NCBI RefSeq assembly: GCF_026151205.1
Contig: NC_087077.1
Coordinates: 20,361,198 to 20,425,197, forward strand
DNA: 64,000 nt
Source of the DNA: Bolinopsis microptera
Lineage: Eukaryota > Ctenophora > Tentaculata > Lobata > Bolinopsidae
Direction: 5' to 3'
The position numbers and the translations under genes were made by a program. Positions 56,801-64,000 of this stretch are shown one piece after another. Within the stretch, counting starts at the first letter, position 1; each line of letters begins with the position of its first letter. The notes beneath the pieces are model-generated. The model had not been told where the DNA came from, did no database searches, and saw only the letters and a program-made list of their open reading frames with translations.

Positions 56801-57523
56801 CGTCTGAATTTTTTCTTAATTTCAGAATTTTGTGTTCATGTACCTCAAAACCCAAAGCGCCAATAATTATGACACTCTGCTGTATCAGTAGTTCTGTCAA
56901 ATGGTAGTGTAAATATTGAGCAGATAAATCAACTAATTTAATGGAGTTGTCTGTTTCTTGCAGATAAATTCATTTAGTCTTGTAGATTCATTGGATTCGT
57001 TCAGTGACTTGATATTATTTAAGGATCTGTAAATGTTTTAACCCACCCTTGTAAAACTTAGCATTTCTCTCGAATTCTTCTAATTTCTTAGCGAGGTCAT
57101 CTGAAAGGAATGTTAATCAGTGTCAATGATAAGAAAAGAACGTGACAAAACGAAAGCCGAAATTCGCTATTATTATCAATACTACTGGTATCATATCATT
57201 ATGTAACACTCCTTATCTGTAGGCTTTATATACTTACAAGTAGCTTTAATAAACAAATTTACACTAGACATTAAAACTTACCGTTGCACAGCACCGCCCG
57301 TGTTAGGCCCAGTTTATCAGCGGTACCACTAGACATTAAAACTTACCGTTGCACAGCACCGCCCGTGTTAGGCCCAGTTTATCAGCGGTACCACTAGACA
57401 TTAAAACTTACCGTTGCACAGCACCGCCCGTGTTAGCCCCAGTTTATCAGCGGTACCACTAGACATTAAAACTTACCGTTGCACAGCACCGCCCGTGTTA
57501 GCCCCAGTTTATCAGCCGTACCA
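41831..57523 (-). CDS. PICK1: PICK1, AH/BAR-domain part (7 exon positions seen, partial at 5' end)
   Basis: PICK1 is a PDZ plus AH/BAR membrane-curvature protein that traffics receptors. Exons in transcript order: one of four copies (57523-57477, 57458-57412, 57393-57347, 57328-57282), then 57100-57047, 56445-56383, 43641-43511, 43150-43007, 42468-42324, 41967-41831. Phases are consistent throughout. Diagnostic residues: GTADKLGLTRAVLCN, LAKKLEEFERNAKFYK, MGDLFSQIAVREKCAANEAF, HKAVPDMRLTIKKYANAKFE, KIKEMDDEEYTF, EEGNYEYRVVLRCRAQARAY, KHVQDLTVQLEQW, NVFPIDIDLSTV. These match the vertebrate PICK1 BAR region closely. The PDZ exons are not found up to 64 kb and probably lie beyond it. The acidic C-terminal tail of vertebrate PICK1 is absent (the protein ends VVDAQ). 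The stop TAA is the middle of an AATAAA polyadenylation signal (41829-41834). An 11.4-kb insertion sits in the 43642-56382 intron. Confidence 0.93.
41984..42226. repeat. 35-bp minisatellite in the last PICK1 intron
   Basis: About 6.5 copies of a unit with TAGTAACCATGGTAACACTA and CCAGTGTATAGTG. It begins 17 bp from the acceptor of the last exon but does not include it. Confidence 0.93.
42461..42920. repeat. 40-bp x11.5 minisatellite that repeats a PICK1 acceptor, branch point and exon start
   Basis: Near-perfect copies. On the transcript strand each unit reads CCCTCTAACCCCCC, then TTTAACCCCCCAG, then TCATTAGACGACC. CTAAC is a consensus branch point, the C-runs form a pyrimidine tract, CAG is the acceptor, and TCATTAGACGACC is the start of exon 42324-42468 (codons for SLDDP). 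The real acceptor is the copy closest to the exon. Extending the exon through any upstream copy meets TAA (CTC TAA) within that unit. Confidence 0.96.
43147..43252. repeat. 76-bp spaced duplication of a PICK1 acceptor with a TGTACAAT microsatellite between
   Basis: ATTATCTGAGGGGAGGGAGC followed by TGGTTAGTGT occurs at 43147 and again at 43222. It covers the acceptor (CCCCTCAG|ATAAT on the transcript strand) of exon 43007-43150 and about 5 exonic nt. Between them is (TGTACAA)n. Confidence 0.9.
43642..43968. repeat. G-rich TTAGAGGGGGG array containing a partial copy of a PICK1 exon
   Basis: Repeats of GGTTAGAGGGGGG of varying G-length adjoin the acceptor of exon 43511-43641. At 43763-43825 a block of about 60 bp repeats the first part of that exon and its acceptor. 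On the transcript strand it is CCAG|GAATGGGGGACCT, and it still encodes GMGDLFSQIAVREKCAAN. The G-strand could form quadruplexes. Confidence 0.9.
43969..44126. repeat. 50-bp minisatellite in PICK1 intron, left part
   Basis: About three units starting TTACAGGAGGTAGTTTACAT at 43970, 44021 and 44071, and a final TTACAG at 44121. The same array continues at 55527, on the far side of an 11.4-kb insertion. Confidence 0.94.
44164..44390. mobile_element. CCCGGT-rich element, diverged relative of the hAT-like element
   Basis: Repeats of (CCCGGT)n with TACCGGGATTGGCAATTTTG near the left end and ATGTCCCGGTCACCTCCTG at the right end. The right end is identical to the terminus of the 52336-53181 element. 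The left terminus is diverged (CAGTAATCGACCGG), and no target duplication is seen. Confidence 0.75.
44391..44778. promoter_or_regulatory. Upstream region of the aerolysin-type gene
   Basis: AT-rich, about 390 bp before the ATG at 44779. It should contain the promoter, but no TATA box is convincing among the many AT runs. Nothing else recognised. Confidence 0.35.
44779..52120 (+). CDS. Secreted PLAT-like plus aerolysin-type beta-pore-forming protein, intact six-exon model (350 residues)
   Basis: Exons: 44779-45229, 45393-45501, 50804-51003, 51211-51357, 51542-51679, 52113-52120. All splice sites are GT-AG, phases join, and the total is 1053 nt. Residues 1 to about 22 are a signal peptide (hydrophobic LLVLLVSSLLNAVLC). 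A beta-rich domain follows (about 25-150). Its regularly spaced Cys, Trp and acidic residues resemble a PLAT/LH2 lipid- or protein-binding domain. From about residue 190, long Ser/Thr-alternating beta strands (around TFEVSESISFTHTAG and SADISLEISASYVYS) are the hallmark of the aerolysin-type pore-forming fold, followed by a Cys-containing strand region. Family members oligomerise on membranes, and in animals they serve in defence, feeding or venom. The function here is inferred from fold only. The gene lies antisense inside a PICK1 intron, within an inserted segment. The tiny last exon (Arg-Asp-stop) is the least certain part. Confidence 0.82.
45709..46840. repeat. GA-rich (GAGGAGGACT)n macrorepeat with a ~45-bp module
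   Basis: Polypurine strand of GAG/GGA with interspersed ACT. The array is divided by a module (CATCTAAATGTTATTTCCAT through TGTCCGCCCTACTTGAAGGA) at about 45855, 46311 and 46745, at roughly 435-455 bp spacing. Homopurine mirror symmetry could support triplex DNA. Poly-Ser/Pro/Leu ORFs on the other strand are a by-product. Confidence 0.93.
46951..48315. mobile_element. 1.37-kb near-perfect palindrome flanked by TTAA
   Basis: Arms 46951-47620 and 47646-48315 are both 670 bp, with a 25-bp loop and only scattered mismatches. Each arm starts TTAA then nine G (one more mixed base) then CAATGGGTA. TTAA ends suggest a TTAA-targeting superfamily such as piggyBac or Kolobok, or a foldback element derived from one. 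No transposase. The mirrored ORFs in the two arms follow from the symmetry and show no domain. Confidence 0.88.
49193..49266 (-). other. tRNA-like remnant or SINE head (possible)
   Basis: On the minus strand TAGCACAATGG fits an A box and GGTTCGAACC a B box at tRNA-like spacing, with CTTAGCA where an Ala(AGC) anticodon loop would be. The acceptor, anticodon and T stems do not pair properly. It is therefore not a functional tRNA and may be a tRNA-derived SINE fragment. Confidence 0.35.
49440..49467. repeat. Poly-G run of about 28
   Basis: An uninterrupted G homopolymer inside the 5.2-kb element. Its length may be an assembly estimate. Confidence 0.9.
49558..50062. repeat. Second GA-rich (GAGGAGGACT)n tract
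   Basis: The same type as 45709-46840, again ending in the CATCTAAATT/ATGTTATTTCCAT module at about 50061. The two tracts are therefore related copies inside the 5.2-kb element, flanking the palindrome. Confidence 0.92.
50290..50475. repeat. Degenerate CAAAAAGCGTC repeats
   Basis: About 15 loose copies of CAAAAAGCGYC/CAAAAATGTC of 11-12 bp. A short Lys-rich ORF runs through it by composition only. Confidence 0.8.
52336..53181. mobile_element. 846-bp non-autonomous hAT-like DNA transposon
   Basis: Terminal inverted repeats CAGGAGGTGACCGGGA (52336) and its complement ending at 53181, flanked by the perfect 8-bp direct repeat TACTTAAT (52328-52335 and 53182-53189). Eight-bp duplications and CA(G) termini are typical of hAT elements. 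The interior is AT-rich, with (CCCGGT)n subterminal arrays on both sides. No transposase. Confidence 0.88.
53190..53957. other. Region with decayed repeats related to the SGNH-type remnant
   Basis: Two or three diverged copies of a segment with CACTATCCATGATCGAGAAA and CTGGAAGCTAAATATCC (53412, 53890 and a weaker one near 53700). They look like broken exons of one family, with no intact frame. Confidence 0.45.
53958..54392 (+). pseudogene. SGNH/GDSL-type hydrolase C-terminal fragment
   Basis: Open frame of about 144 codons from just after a stop to TGA at 54392. It includes CALSLTRIGWLNREIDDFN, NLARVIPNLTFYDAH and VWDRNDKHGIHLHHDVYVRR. The D..HGIHL motif resembles the catalytic Asp-x-x-His block at the C-terminal end of SGNH hydrolases. 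The N-terminal GDS block is missing and flanking segments are decayed, so I treat it as a remnant. An exon of a larger gene is possible. Confidence 0.5.
54400..55526. other. AT-rich end of the inserted segment, no gene seen
   Basis: Unique sequence. Contains CAAAACTACACAACGACACA-like C/A-rich stretches (54780-54870) and a GCGCGCGCGA run near 55260. Nothing coding. Confidence 0.5.
55527..55850. repeat. 50-bp minisatellite in PICK1 intron, right part
   Basis: About 6.5 units of the same repeat as 43969-44126 (TTACAGGAGGTAGTTTACAT, then GGGGTGGGGTACAACCCC), with TTTCAATAGG variants. With the left part it forms one interrupted array. Confidence 0.95.
56302..56395. repeat. Duplicated PICK1 donor separated by a poly-G run of about 29
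   Basis: AGTATAAAGTTACCTTTGTA occurs at 56303 and 56371. On the transcript strand it is TTACAAAG|GTAACTTTATACT, the donor of exon 56383-56445 with about 8 exonic nt. Between them is G x 29 (about 56335-56363). Confidence 0.88.
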
Positions 57524-57533
57524 CTAGACATTC
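57262..57533. repeat. 65-bp x4 tandem array: a complete PICK1 exon repeated four times
   Basis: Units at 57262, 57327, 57392 and 57457 plus a 12-bp tail. Each unit holds, on the transcript strand, an acceptor (AATGTCTAG), a 47-nt exon encoding GTADKLGLTRAVLCN, and a donor (AACG|GTAAGT). Only 18 bp separate successive exons. The two variable exonic sites (GGC/GGG Gly, ACC/ACG Thr) are synonymous. Confidence 0.94.
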
Positions 57534-58139
57534 TTTCAATACACTTGTGTTTTACTTTCTTCATTACTGAAATAATTATCAGATTTTCAGAACGAAATAT
57601 GATCAGATATTACTGGGTTTTTTTGGGGGGTTGATCGTAGGAGAGATTTTGCCAGGTTAATCATTACATCAGTACGAGTATTGAGTATTGTTGCCATGGT
57701 TACATCAGTACGAGTATTGAGTATTGGTGGTACGGTTGCATTGATGGTATGTGGTTGGTGCTACGGGTGGTGGTATACGGTGAACAGACAACAAAAGATT
57801 CAATATTCAGAGGAGTAATCAGACGGTTCAGTGATTTGATTAAATTTCAGTGGAATCTCTAAACAATATTCACATCGGGGGAATTAGTAGCTGAGGTGAC
57901 ACTTGTTACATTAGATCTGAACATGATTGTTTATAATATGTGGCTCAAATAATCCCACTGAACTTAAGAAAAGCGCTCGATTTCAACTTGATAAGAAACG
58001 TAAGAACCAGTAGACCTAGTACTACATGATGTAAGCTAATTTACAGCTCGTCAATTCAAACCACCAAGCCACGTACTGAGCAGTATTCAGAAATATGCGT
58101 TTCAACCTTGCACTGTTTCCGAGAACATGGCTTGCAGGT
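57534..58139. other. PICK1 intron or upstream sequence
   Basis: Unique, with a small duplication of ACATCAGTACGAGTATTGAG (57667 and 57704). No PDZ-domain exon is recognised. Confidence 0.45.
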
Positions 58140-58145
58140 TTTAAA

Positions 58146-59215
58146 GTTAAGTAAAAATAAGATGTTAAGATACTGAGTGGAGTAGTTCGAGTTAAGATAC
58201 TGAGTGCAGTAGTTCGAGTAAAGATACTGAGTGCAGTAGTATTCGGTAAAAATACTGAGTGCAGTAGTTCGAGATTAAGATACTGGTGCAGTAGTTCAGT
58301 TAAGATACTGAGTGCAGTAGTTCGAGTTTAAGATACTGAGTGCAGTAGTTCGAGTTAAGATACTGAGTGCAGAAGTTCGAGTTAAGAAACTGATGACAGT
58401 AGTTCGAGTTAAGATACTGAGTGAATAGTTCGAGTTAAGAAACTGATGCAGTAGTTCGAGTTAAGAATACTGAGAGCAGTAGTTCGAGTTAAGATACTAG
58501 TGCAGTAGCTCGAGTTAAGATACTGAGTCATAGTTTCGAGATTAAGATACAGAGTGCATAATCGAGGTTAAGATACTGAGTGCAAGTAGTTCGAGTTAAG
58601 ATACTGAGTGCAGTATTCGAGTTAAGAACTGAGTCAGTATTCGAGTTTAAGATACGGTGCAGTAGTTCGAGTTAAGATACTGAGTGCAGTAGTTCGAGTT
58701 AAGATAACTGAGTGAAGTCGTTCGAGTTAAGATACAGAGTGCAAGTAGTTCGAGTTAAGAACTGAGAGCAGTAGTTTCAGTTAAATACTGAGTGCAGTAT
58801 TCGAGTTAAGATTCGGAAGGTGCAGTATTCGAGTTAAGATACTGAGTGCAGTAGTTCGAGTTAAGATACTGAGTGCAGTAGTTCGCGTTAAGATACTGAG
58901 TGCAGTAGTTCGGTTAAGATACTGAGTTCAGTCGTTCGAGTAAATACTGAGTGAAAGTAGTTCGATTAAGATACTGAGTGCACTCATGCAGTAGTTCGAG
59001 TTAAATACTGAGAGCAGTATTCGAGTTAAGATACTGAATAGCGCGAGCTTTCGTGAATGATTAAACTGGCGCAGTAGTTCGAGTTAAGACTGATGCAGGA
59101 GTTCGAGTTAAGATACTGAGTCAGTAGATTCGAGTTAAGATACTGATGAGTAGTTCAGAGTTAAGATACTGAGAGCAGAGTTCGAGTTAAATACTGATGG
59201 ATCAGTAGTTCAGAT
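58146..59215. repeat. 27-bp minisatellite with many single-base indels
   Basis: About 40 copies of GAGTTAAGATACTGAGTGCA followed by GTAGTTC. Single-base deletions and insertions are scattered in nearly every unit, unlike the clean arrays elsewhere. This pattern looks like uncorrected sequencing error on top of real variation. Confidence 0.92.
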
Positions 59216-60020
59216 TTCAGAAAACAGATATAATCTGAGAGTACGGGTTGTTTAAAACATATTTCTCTATTACATACATATAATACATATTAAGAGTAAT
59301 ACGAAATGTTTTTTCTCACCCTATCAGACCCTTTGCCTCCTTGCAGTGGTTTTGTATCCACTGTTAATTTAGACGTACGTAAAGTAACTGTCGCCCTAAA
59401 TATAAGCAATTAACAGTTAGCCGCCTCCCCAAGCATGTGATTGACGTCACAATTGACGCCACAAGCAAATACAAAACGGAGTTTTGTCTGTCTGAATAAT
59501 CAAAGTACCTCTATTGGAAACTTTCACTGGTAACGATGGAAACTAGTACAGCACTGACTTGAGTTATCAATATCATGTTCCATCTCAAGTTTCTCAGATT
59601 TGAAGAACAATAGTCCACTGACTGTGGACAATTCTACATGTCACAGAATGTCTATTTCCAGACGAGTTTTTTCCATTTCTAAACAATAGACCCCTTAAAT
59701 GCCGTAATTGGCAAAAATGTGACTAAAGTTTTGAAAACGTTCGATTTAGCAGAAAACGGCAAAACAATCACAAAGCTATTCACGTTAGCTAGTATGTAGA
59801 TTAAAGAAAAAAAGAAAGATTATAAAGATTATAAACATCATTAAAAAGGAGGAAGAAGAGAGAACTAACATCATCGTAACTAGGTAGACTAGTAGTGTAA
59901 CTATGGTAACTAACGTCCAATACCGTATAAACTTGGCTGCCTGCACTTTTCGTCATCGTTCGATGAACAACTTAACGGTTTAACACATCCACTCATCTCC
60001 ACTTTAATGTTTCCCTCTTT
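59216..60020. other. Unique spacer between two arrays
   Basis: AT-rich, no gene recognised. A short minus-strand stretch near 59915-59960 ends in a GTTAGT donor-like site, but its frame is too short to call an exon. Confidence 0.4.
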
Positions 60021-60029
60021 CCAGGCGGG

Positions 60030-61372
60030 GGTGTTCTTCGAATACCTGGGTTGTGGTGTTTATAAGACCAGGGGAGTGTGTGTTTATTATACCTGGGAGT
60101 GTGATGTTTATAAATACCTGGGAGTGTGGGTGGTTTATAATACCTGAAGTGTTGTGACAAGCGCCTGCATAGAGCGAGATATATTCGGAATGTGTCTCAC
60201 ACTCTCATGCCGCAGATCGCACGACACACTCAACACATTACCACCTGGTGAGTGTGGTGTTTATAATACCGGAGTGTGGTGTTTATAATACCTGGGAGTG
60301 TGGTGTTTATAAATACCTGGGGAGTGTGGTTTTATAATACCTGGGAGTGGTGGTGTGTATAAATAGGGGAGTTGTTTTATAATACCGGGGAAGTGTGTGT
60401 TTATAATAACCTGGAGTGGTGGTGTTATAATACCTGGGAGTGTGGTGTTTATAAGACCTGTGGATGTGGTGTTTATAATACTGGGGATTGGTGTATATAA
60501 TACCTGGGAGTGTGGTGTTTTATAATACGCTTGGGAGTGTGGTTTTATAAATACCAAGTGAGTGTGGTGTTTATAATACCTGGGAGTGTGTGTTTTATAA
60601 TACCTTGGTAGGTGGTGTTTATATACCATGGGGAGTGTTGGTTTTTATAATACCTGGGGAAGTGTGTGTTTATTTACCTGGGGAGTGTGGTGTTTAAAAT
60701 ACCTGGGAGTGTGTGTTATAATACCGGGGAGTGTTGTTTTATAATACCTGAGTTGGTTTTATAATACCAGAGTGTGTGTTTATAATACCTGGGGGAGTGA
60801 GTTTTAATAAACCTGAGGTGGTTTTATAATACCTGGGAAGTGTGTGTTTATAATACCTGGGGAGTGTGTGTTTATACGACCTGGGGAGTGTGGTGTTTTT
60901 AATACCTGGGATGTGGTGGTTTTATAATACCTGGGGAGTGTGTGTTTATAATACCTGGGGATGTGTGTTTATAATACCTGGGGAGTGTGGTGTTTTATAA
61001 TACCTGGGGATGTTGGTGTTTATAATACCTGGGGTAAGTGTGGTTTTATAAATCTGGGTAGTGTGGTGTTGATAATACCGGGAGTTGTGTTTTATAATAT
61101 CTGGGTTGTGTGTTTATAATACCTGGGGAGTGTGGTGTTTATAATACCTGGGGTGTGGTGGTTATAATACCTGGGAGTGTGGTGTTTATAATACCTGGGG
61201 AGTGTTGTGGTGTTAGAATACCTGAGTGTGTGTTTATAATAACTGGGGAAGTGTGGTGTTTATAATAACTGGGGAAGTGTGAGTGTTATAAATAACGTGG
61301 GAAGTGGGTGTTTATATAACTGGTGGAGTGTGTTTTATAATAACTGGGGGAGTGTGGTGTTTATAATAACAT
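60030..61372. repeat. 25-bp minisatellite with many indels
   Basis: About 52 copies of GTGGTGTTTATAATACCTGG followed by GGAGT. On the minus strand each contains CCCAGGTATTATAAAC, a donor-like AG|GTAT. Indels are frequent, as in 58146-59215. Confidence 0.92.
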
Positions 61373-62509
61373 TCAGTGTTTCATTTAACAGATGAAATTA
61401 CTGAATTACTTGCTAAGTAAAATTGTAAGTACACATTAGTTTAACTAATGTTAATTACCTGGACTACATAAAGAGAAGGACAGTAAGTGCCCCCCCCCGC
61501 CCCCAAAAAGTAGCCCCACCATGCCATCTTTTTCTCTCGCCAGATAACATACTGCCAGCACAATTGGTACATTTTCACTGCTCCTAATAATGAAGATAAT
61601 AGACTACCTTAATTGAGATTAATATTAGGTTGTTCTTTTGTATTCTCTATATATTAAGGATGTGCAATAGATTTCCAATAGATCATTCATTTCACAGTAA
61701 CCAAGATCCTGATATAAAATTAATTAATATTTGAAGCGATCAAACAATGAATACGAAACGATGTATGCAATCAGCAGTTGAATATTTACACATTGAAATT
61801 TAATAAGAACGACATTTCTGAACAAATTAACTCAAATTACCTAAAGTACCTAAAGTAAATTACGTAATATCCCATATAAATACTATTTATTATTCTGTTT
61901 CAACAGAAGTAAAAACTATCAATTTTAGTAAAAAGTTTTAAAACTTACATCACTAAGCACTGAAATGTTTCAATAAACAATCAATGCAGTATTTTCGTAC
62001 AGCGTAAGCTGGCACTTATTTTGGCCAGTTTGGTCATTTAATCGTAAATATTCTTTAAAATTGCTAATTTGATTAAACTAACAGCGAAATATTCAAATAC
62101 GCGAAAGTTCTAAAAAAGGCTACAATTGGCTATTTCATGCAGAAATAACAGTCAATAAACACTCAAGACACAATCCCAGTCTTTATCATCCACAACTTCT
62201 TATTAAGAATTAAGCTGAACGTCAATATTTACACTGTACTCCATCTCCCCAGTTCCATCTAGTCTGTACACTGTTCTTTATGTGGATAAGAGGAGGAGAG
62301 GAGAGGTCAGTGCATGGAACGACTAGAATGTGTGGACTAGATAACAGAGGTTCACTAACCTCACCCACCACCACACCACCACGACTCAATTAGTTCTGTA
62401 GACGGACTCCACCTGAGGAGAGGTGGTAACAGTGGACAATATTGTAAGGGATGTAGGACAGAGTAAATATAGAAGAAAAATGAACTACTGAGCTGAGGAA
62501 GGAACCCCC
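61373..62509. other. Unique AT-rich spacer
   Basis: No gene or RNA recognised. The part near 62220-62400 is less AT-rich but has no exon I can support. Confidence 0.45.
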
Positions 62510-64000
62510 TCTCTTTCTCCCCCCCCCCCCCAAGCTCCATAGCCCTACGACCACCACCACACTAAAGCCCCCCCCACTATAACTTACCACCACTAGCCCC
62601 CCCCTCCCACTATAACTTACCACCACTACCCCCACCCACTAACTTAACCACCACTCGCCCCCCCGCCCCCCCCCACTATAACATACCACCAACCACCCCC
62701 CCCAACATAACTTCCCACCACTAGCCCCCCCGCCTATAACTTACCACCAACTAGCCCCCCCCCACAATAACATACCACACTACACCCCCCCTCCCCACCT
62801 ATAACCTTACCAACACGTACCCCCCCCCCCCCACTATAACTTACCACACTAGCCCCCCCCCCCCCCCACTATAACTTACAACACTACCCCCCCCCCCACT
62901 ATAACTTACCACCACTGGAGGCCCCCCGCCCCCCCCCCCCCCACTATAACTACCACCACTAGTTCCCCCCCCACATAACTTACACACTACCCCCCCCCCC
63001 ACTAAAACTTATCACACACTACCCCCCTCCACTATAACTTACCACACTACCCCCAGGCCCCCCCCCCATCAGAAAAAACAATGAACTACTGACTAGACGA
63101 ACCCCCTCTCTTTCTCTCTTCTCCCCCCCCCACCTTAGCTCCAATAGCCCCGACCACCAACAACACTACCCCCCCCACTATAACTTTTACCACCACAACC
63201 CCCCCCCCCCCCCCCCACTGATAACTTACCACCACTAGCCCCACCCCCAACTATAACTTACCACCACTAGCCCGCCCCCCCCCCACTAAACTTACCTCCA
63301 AACCCCCCCCCCCCCCCCCCACTATAACTTACAACACTACCCCCCCACTATAACTTACCACCACTAGCCCCCCCCACTATAAACTTTCCCACCACTAGCC
63401 CCCCCACTATAACTACCAACACTACCCCCCCCCCCACTATAACTACCACCACCAGGGCCCCCCCCCCCGGCCCCCCCCACCCCACAATAACTACCACCCT
63501 CTAGCCCCCCCCCCCCCACTATAACATAAACACCACTAGCCCCCCCCCCACTATAAACTTACACCTCTAGCCCCCCCCCCCTCTTCTATAACTTACCAAC
63601 AACTAGCCCCCCCCCACTATAACTTACCACCACTACCCCCCCGCCCCCCCCCCACTATATAACTTACCACCTCTAGCCCCCCCCCCAACTATAACTTACC
63701 AACACAAGACCACTCCCCCCCCCCCCACTATAACTTATCACCACACCCCCCCCACCACTATAACTTATCACCATCTAGCCCCCCCCCACTATAACTTACC
63801 TAACCACAGCCCCCCGGCCCGGCCCCCCCCACACTATAACTTATACTTACCACCCCTATCCCCCACTATAACATACCACCACAAGCCCCCCCCCCCAACA
63901 ATAACTCTACCACCACTATTCCCCCCCCCACTATAACTTATCCACCACTAACCCCCCCCCCACTATAACGATCACCACTAGCCCCCCCCCCACTATAACT
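62510..64000. repeat. ~30-bp C-rich minisatellite running off the window
   Basis: About 45 copies of ACTATAACTTACCACCACTA followed by G and a C-run of variable length. On the minus strand each unit has GGTGGTAAGTTATAG, a strong donor consensus (GTAAGT). A longer module with AATGAACTACTGA...CCCCTCTCTTTCTC appears at 62478 and 63080. C-run lengths and indels are unreliable. Confidence 0.92.

Noticed and set aside
60261..60629. Tyr/His/Pro repeat protein of 122 residues
   Set aside because: Translation of the noisy 25-bp minisatellite. Indels shift frame within a few units.
62390..62635. Gly/Val-rich minus-strand ORF
   Set aside because: Composed of the C-rich array read in reverse. No conserved part, and not a PICK1 exon.

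Overview
The window is nuclear DNA of an animal. Genes have spliced exons with GT-AG introns, and several encode conserved eukaryotic proteins: ECM29, ATG16 and PICK1. LINE retrotransposons, DNA-transposon remnants and very abundant minisatellites fill introns and gaps. A secreted PLAT-like plus aerolysin-type protein and the mix of RTE- and CR1-like LINEs suggest an early-branching invertebrate. A cnidarian is my best guess, at low confidence. No prokaryotic or organellar sequence is seen.

Layout. (1) 0.4-13.6 kb, minus strand: the C-terminal part of the proteasome adaptor ECM29 in 8 exons. Its introns hold an intact RTE-like LINE, a truncated CR1-like LINE, a third LINE fragment and five minisatellite arrays. 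(2) 17.2-17.9 kb, plus: a two-exon gene for a 91-residue protein with a BH3-like helix. (3) 23.5-37.0 kb, minus: a complete 12-exon ATG16 (551 codons). One intron contains about 23 copies of a 337-bp satellite arranged as a head-to-head palindrome. (4) 38.8-40.5 kb, minus: a coiled-coil plus propeller-like protein with in-frame coding minisatellites. (5) 41.8-57.5 kb, minus: the AH/BAR-domain half of PICK1. One of its introns carries an 11.4-kb insertion (44.13-55.53 kb) that splits a 50-bp minisatellite. The insertion contains an intact six-exon PLAT-like/aerolysin-type gene on the plus strand. Intron 2 of that gene holds a 5.2-kb element with an 8-bp target duplication, and inside it lies a 1.37-kb near-perfect palindrome flanked by TTAA. 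A hAT-like non-autonomous transposon follows the gene. (6) 58-64 kb: mostly noisy minisatellite arrays.

The genes do not look like one pathway. ECM29 and ATG16 both belong to protein turnover, and PICK1 to membrane trafficking, but this is ordinary eukaryotic linkage.

The most unusual signal is structural. At least nine exon-intron junctions, in three different genes, are themselves the repeat unit of a tandem or local duplication. These include 35-bp x about 42 copies of an ECM29 donor site, 40-bp x 11.5 copies of a PICK1 branch point plus acceptor, and a whole PICK1 exon repeated four times at 65-bp spacing. I read this as a recurrent process that seeds minisatellites at splice sites. Exon models were built by hand from reading-frame continuity, splice consensus and recalled family resemblance. 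No alignment program was run.
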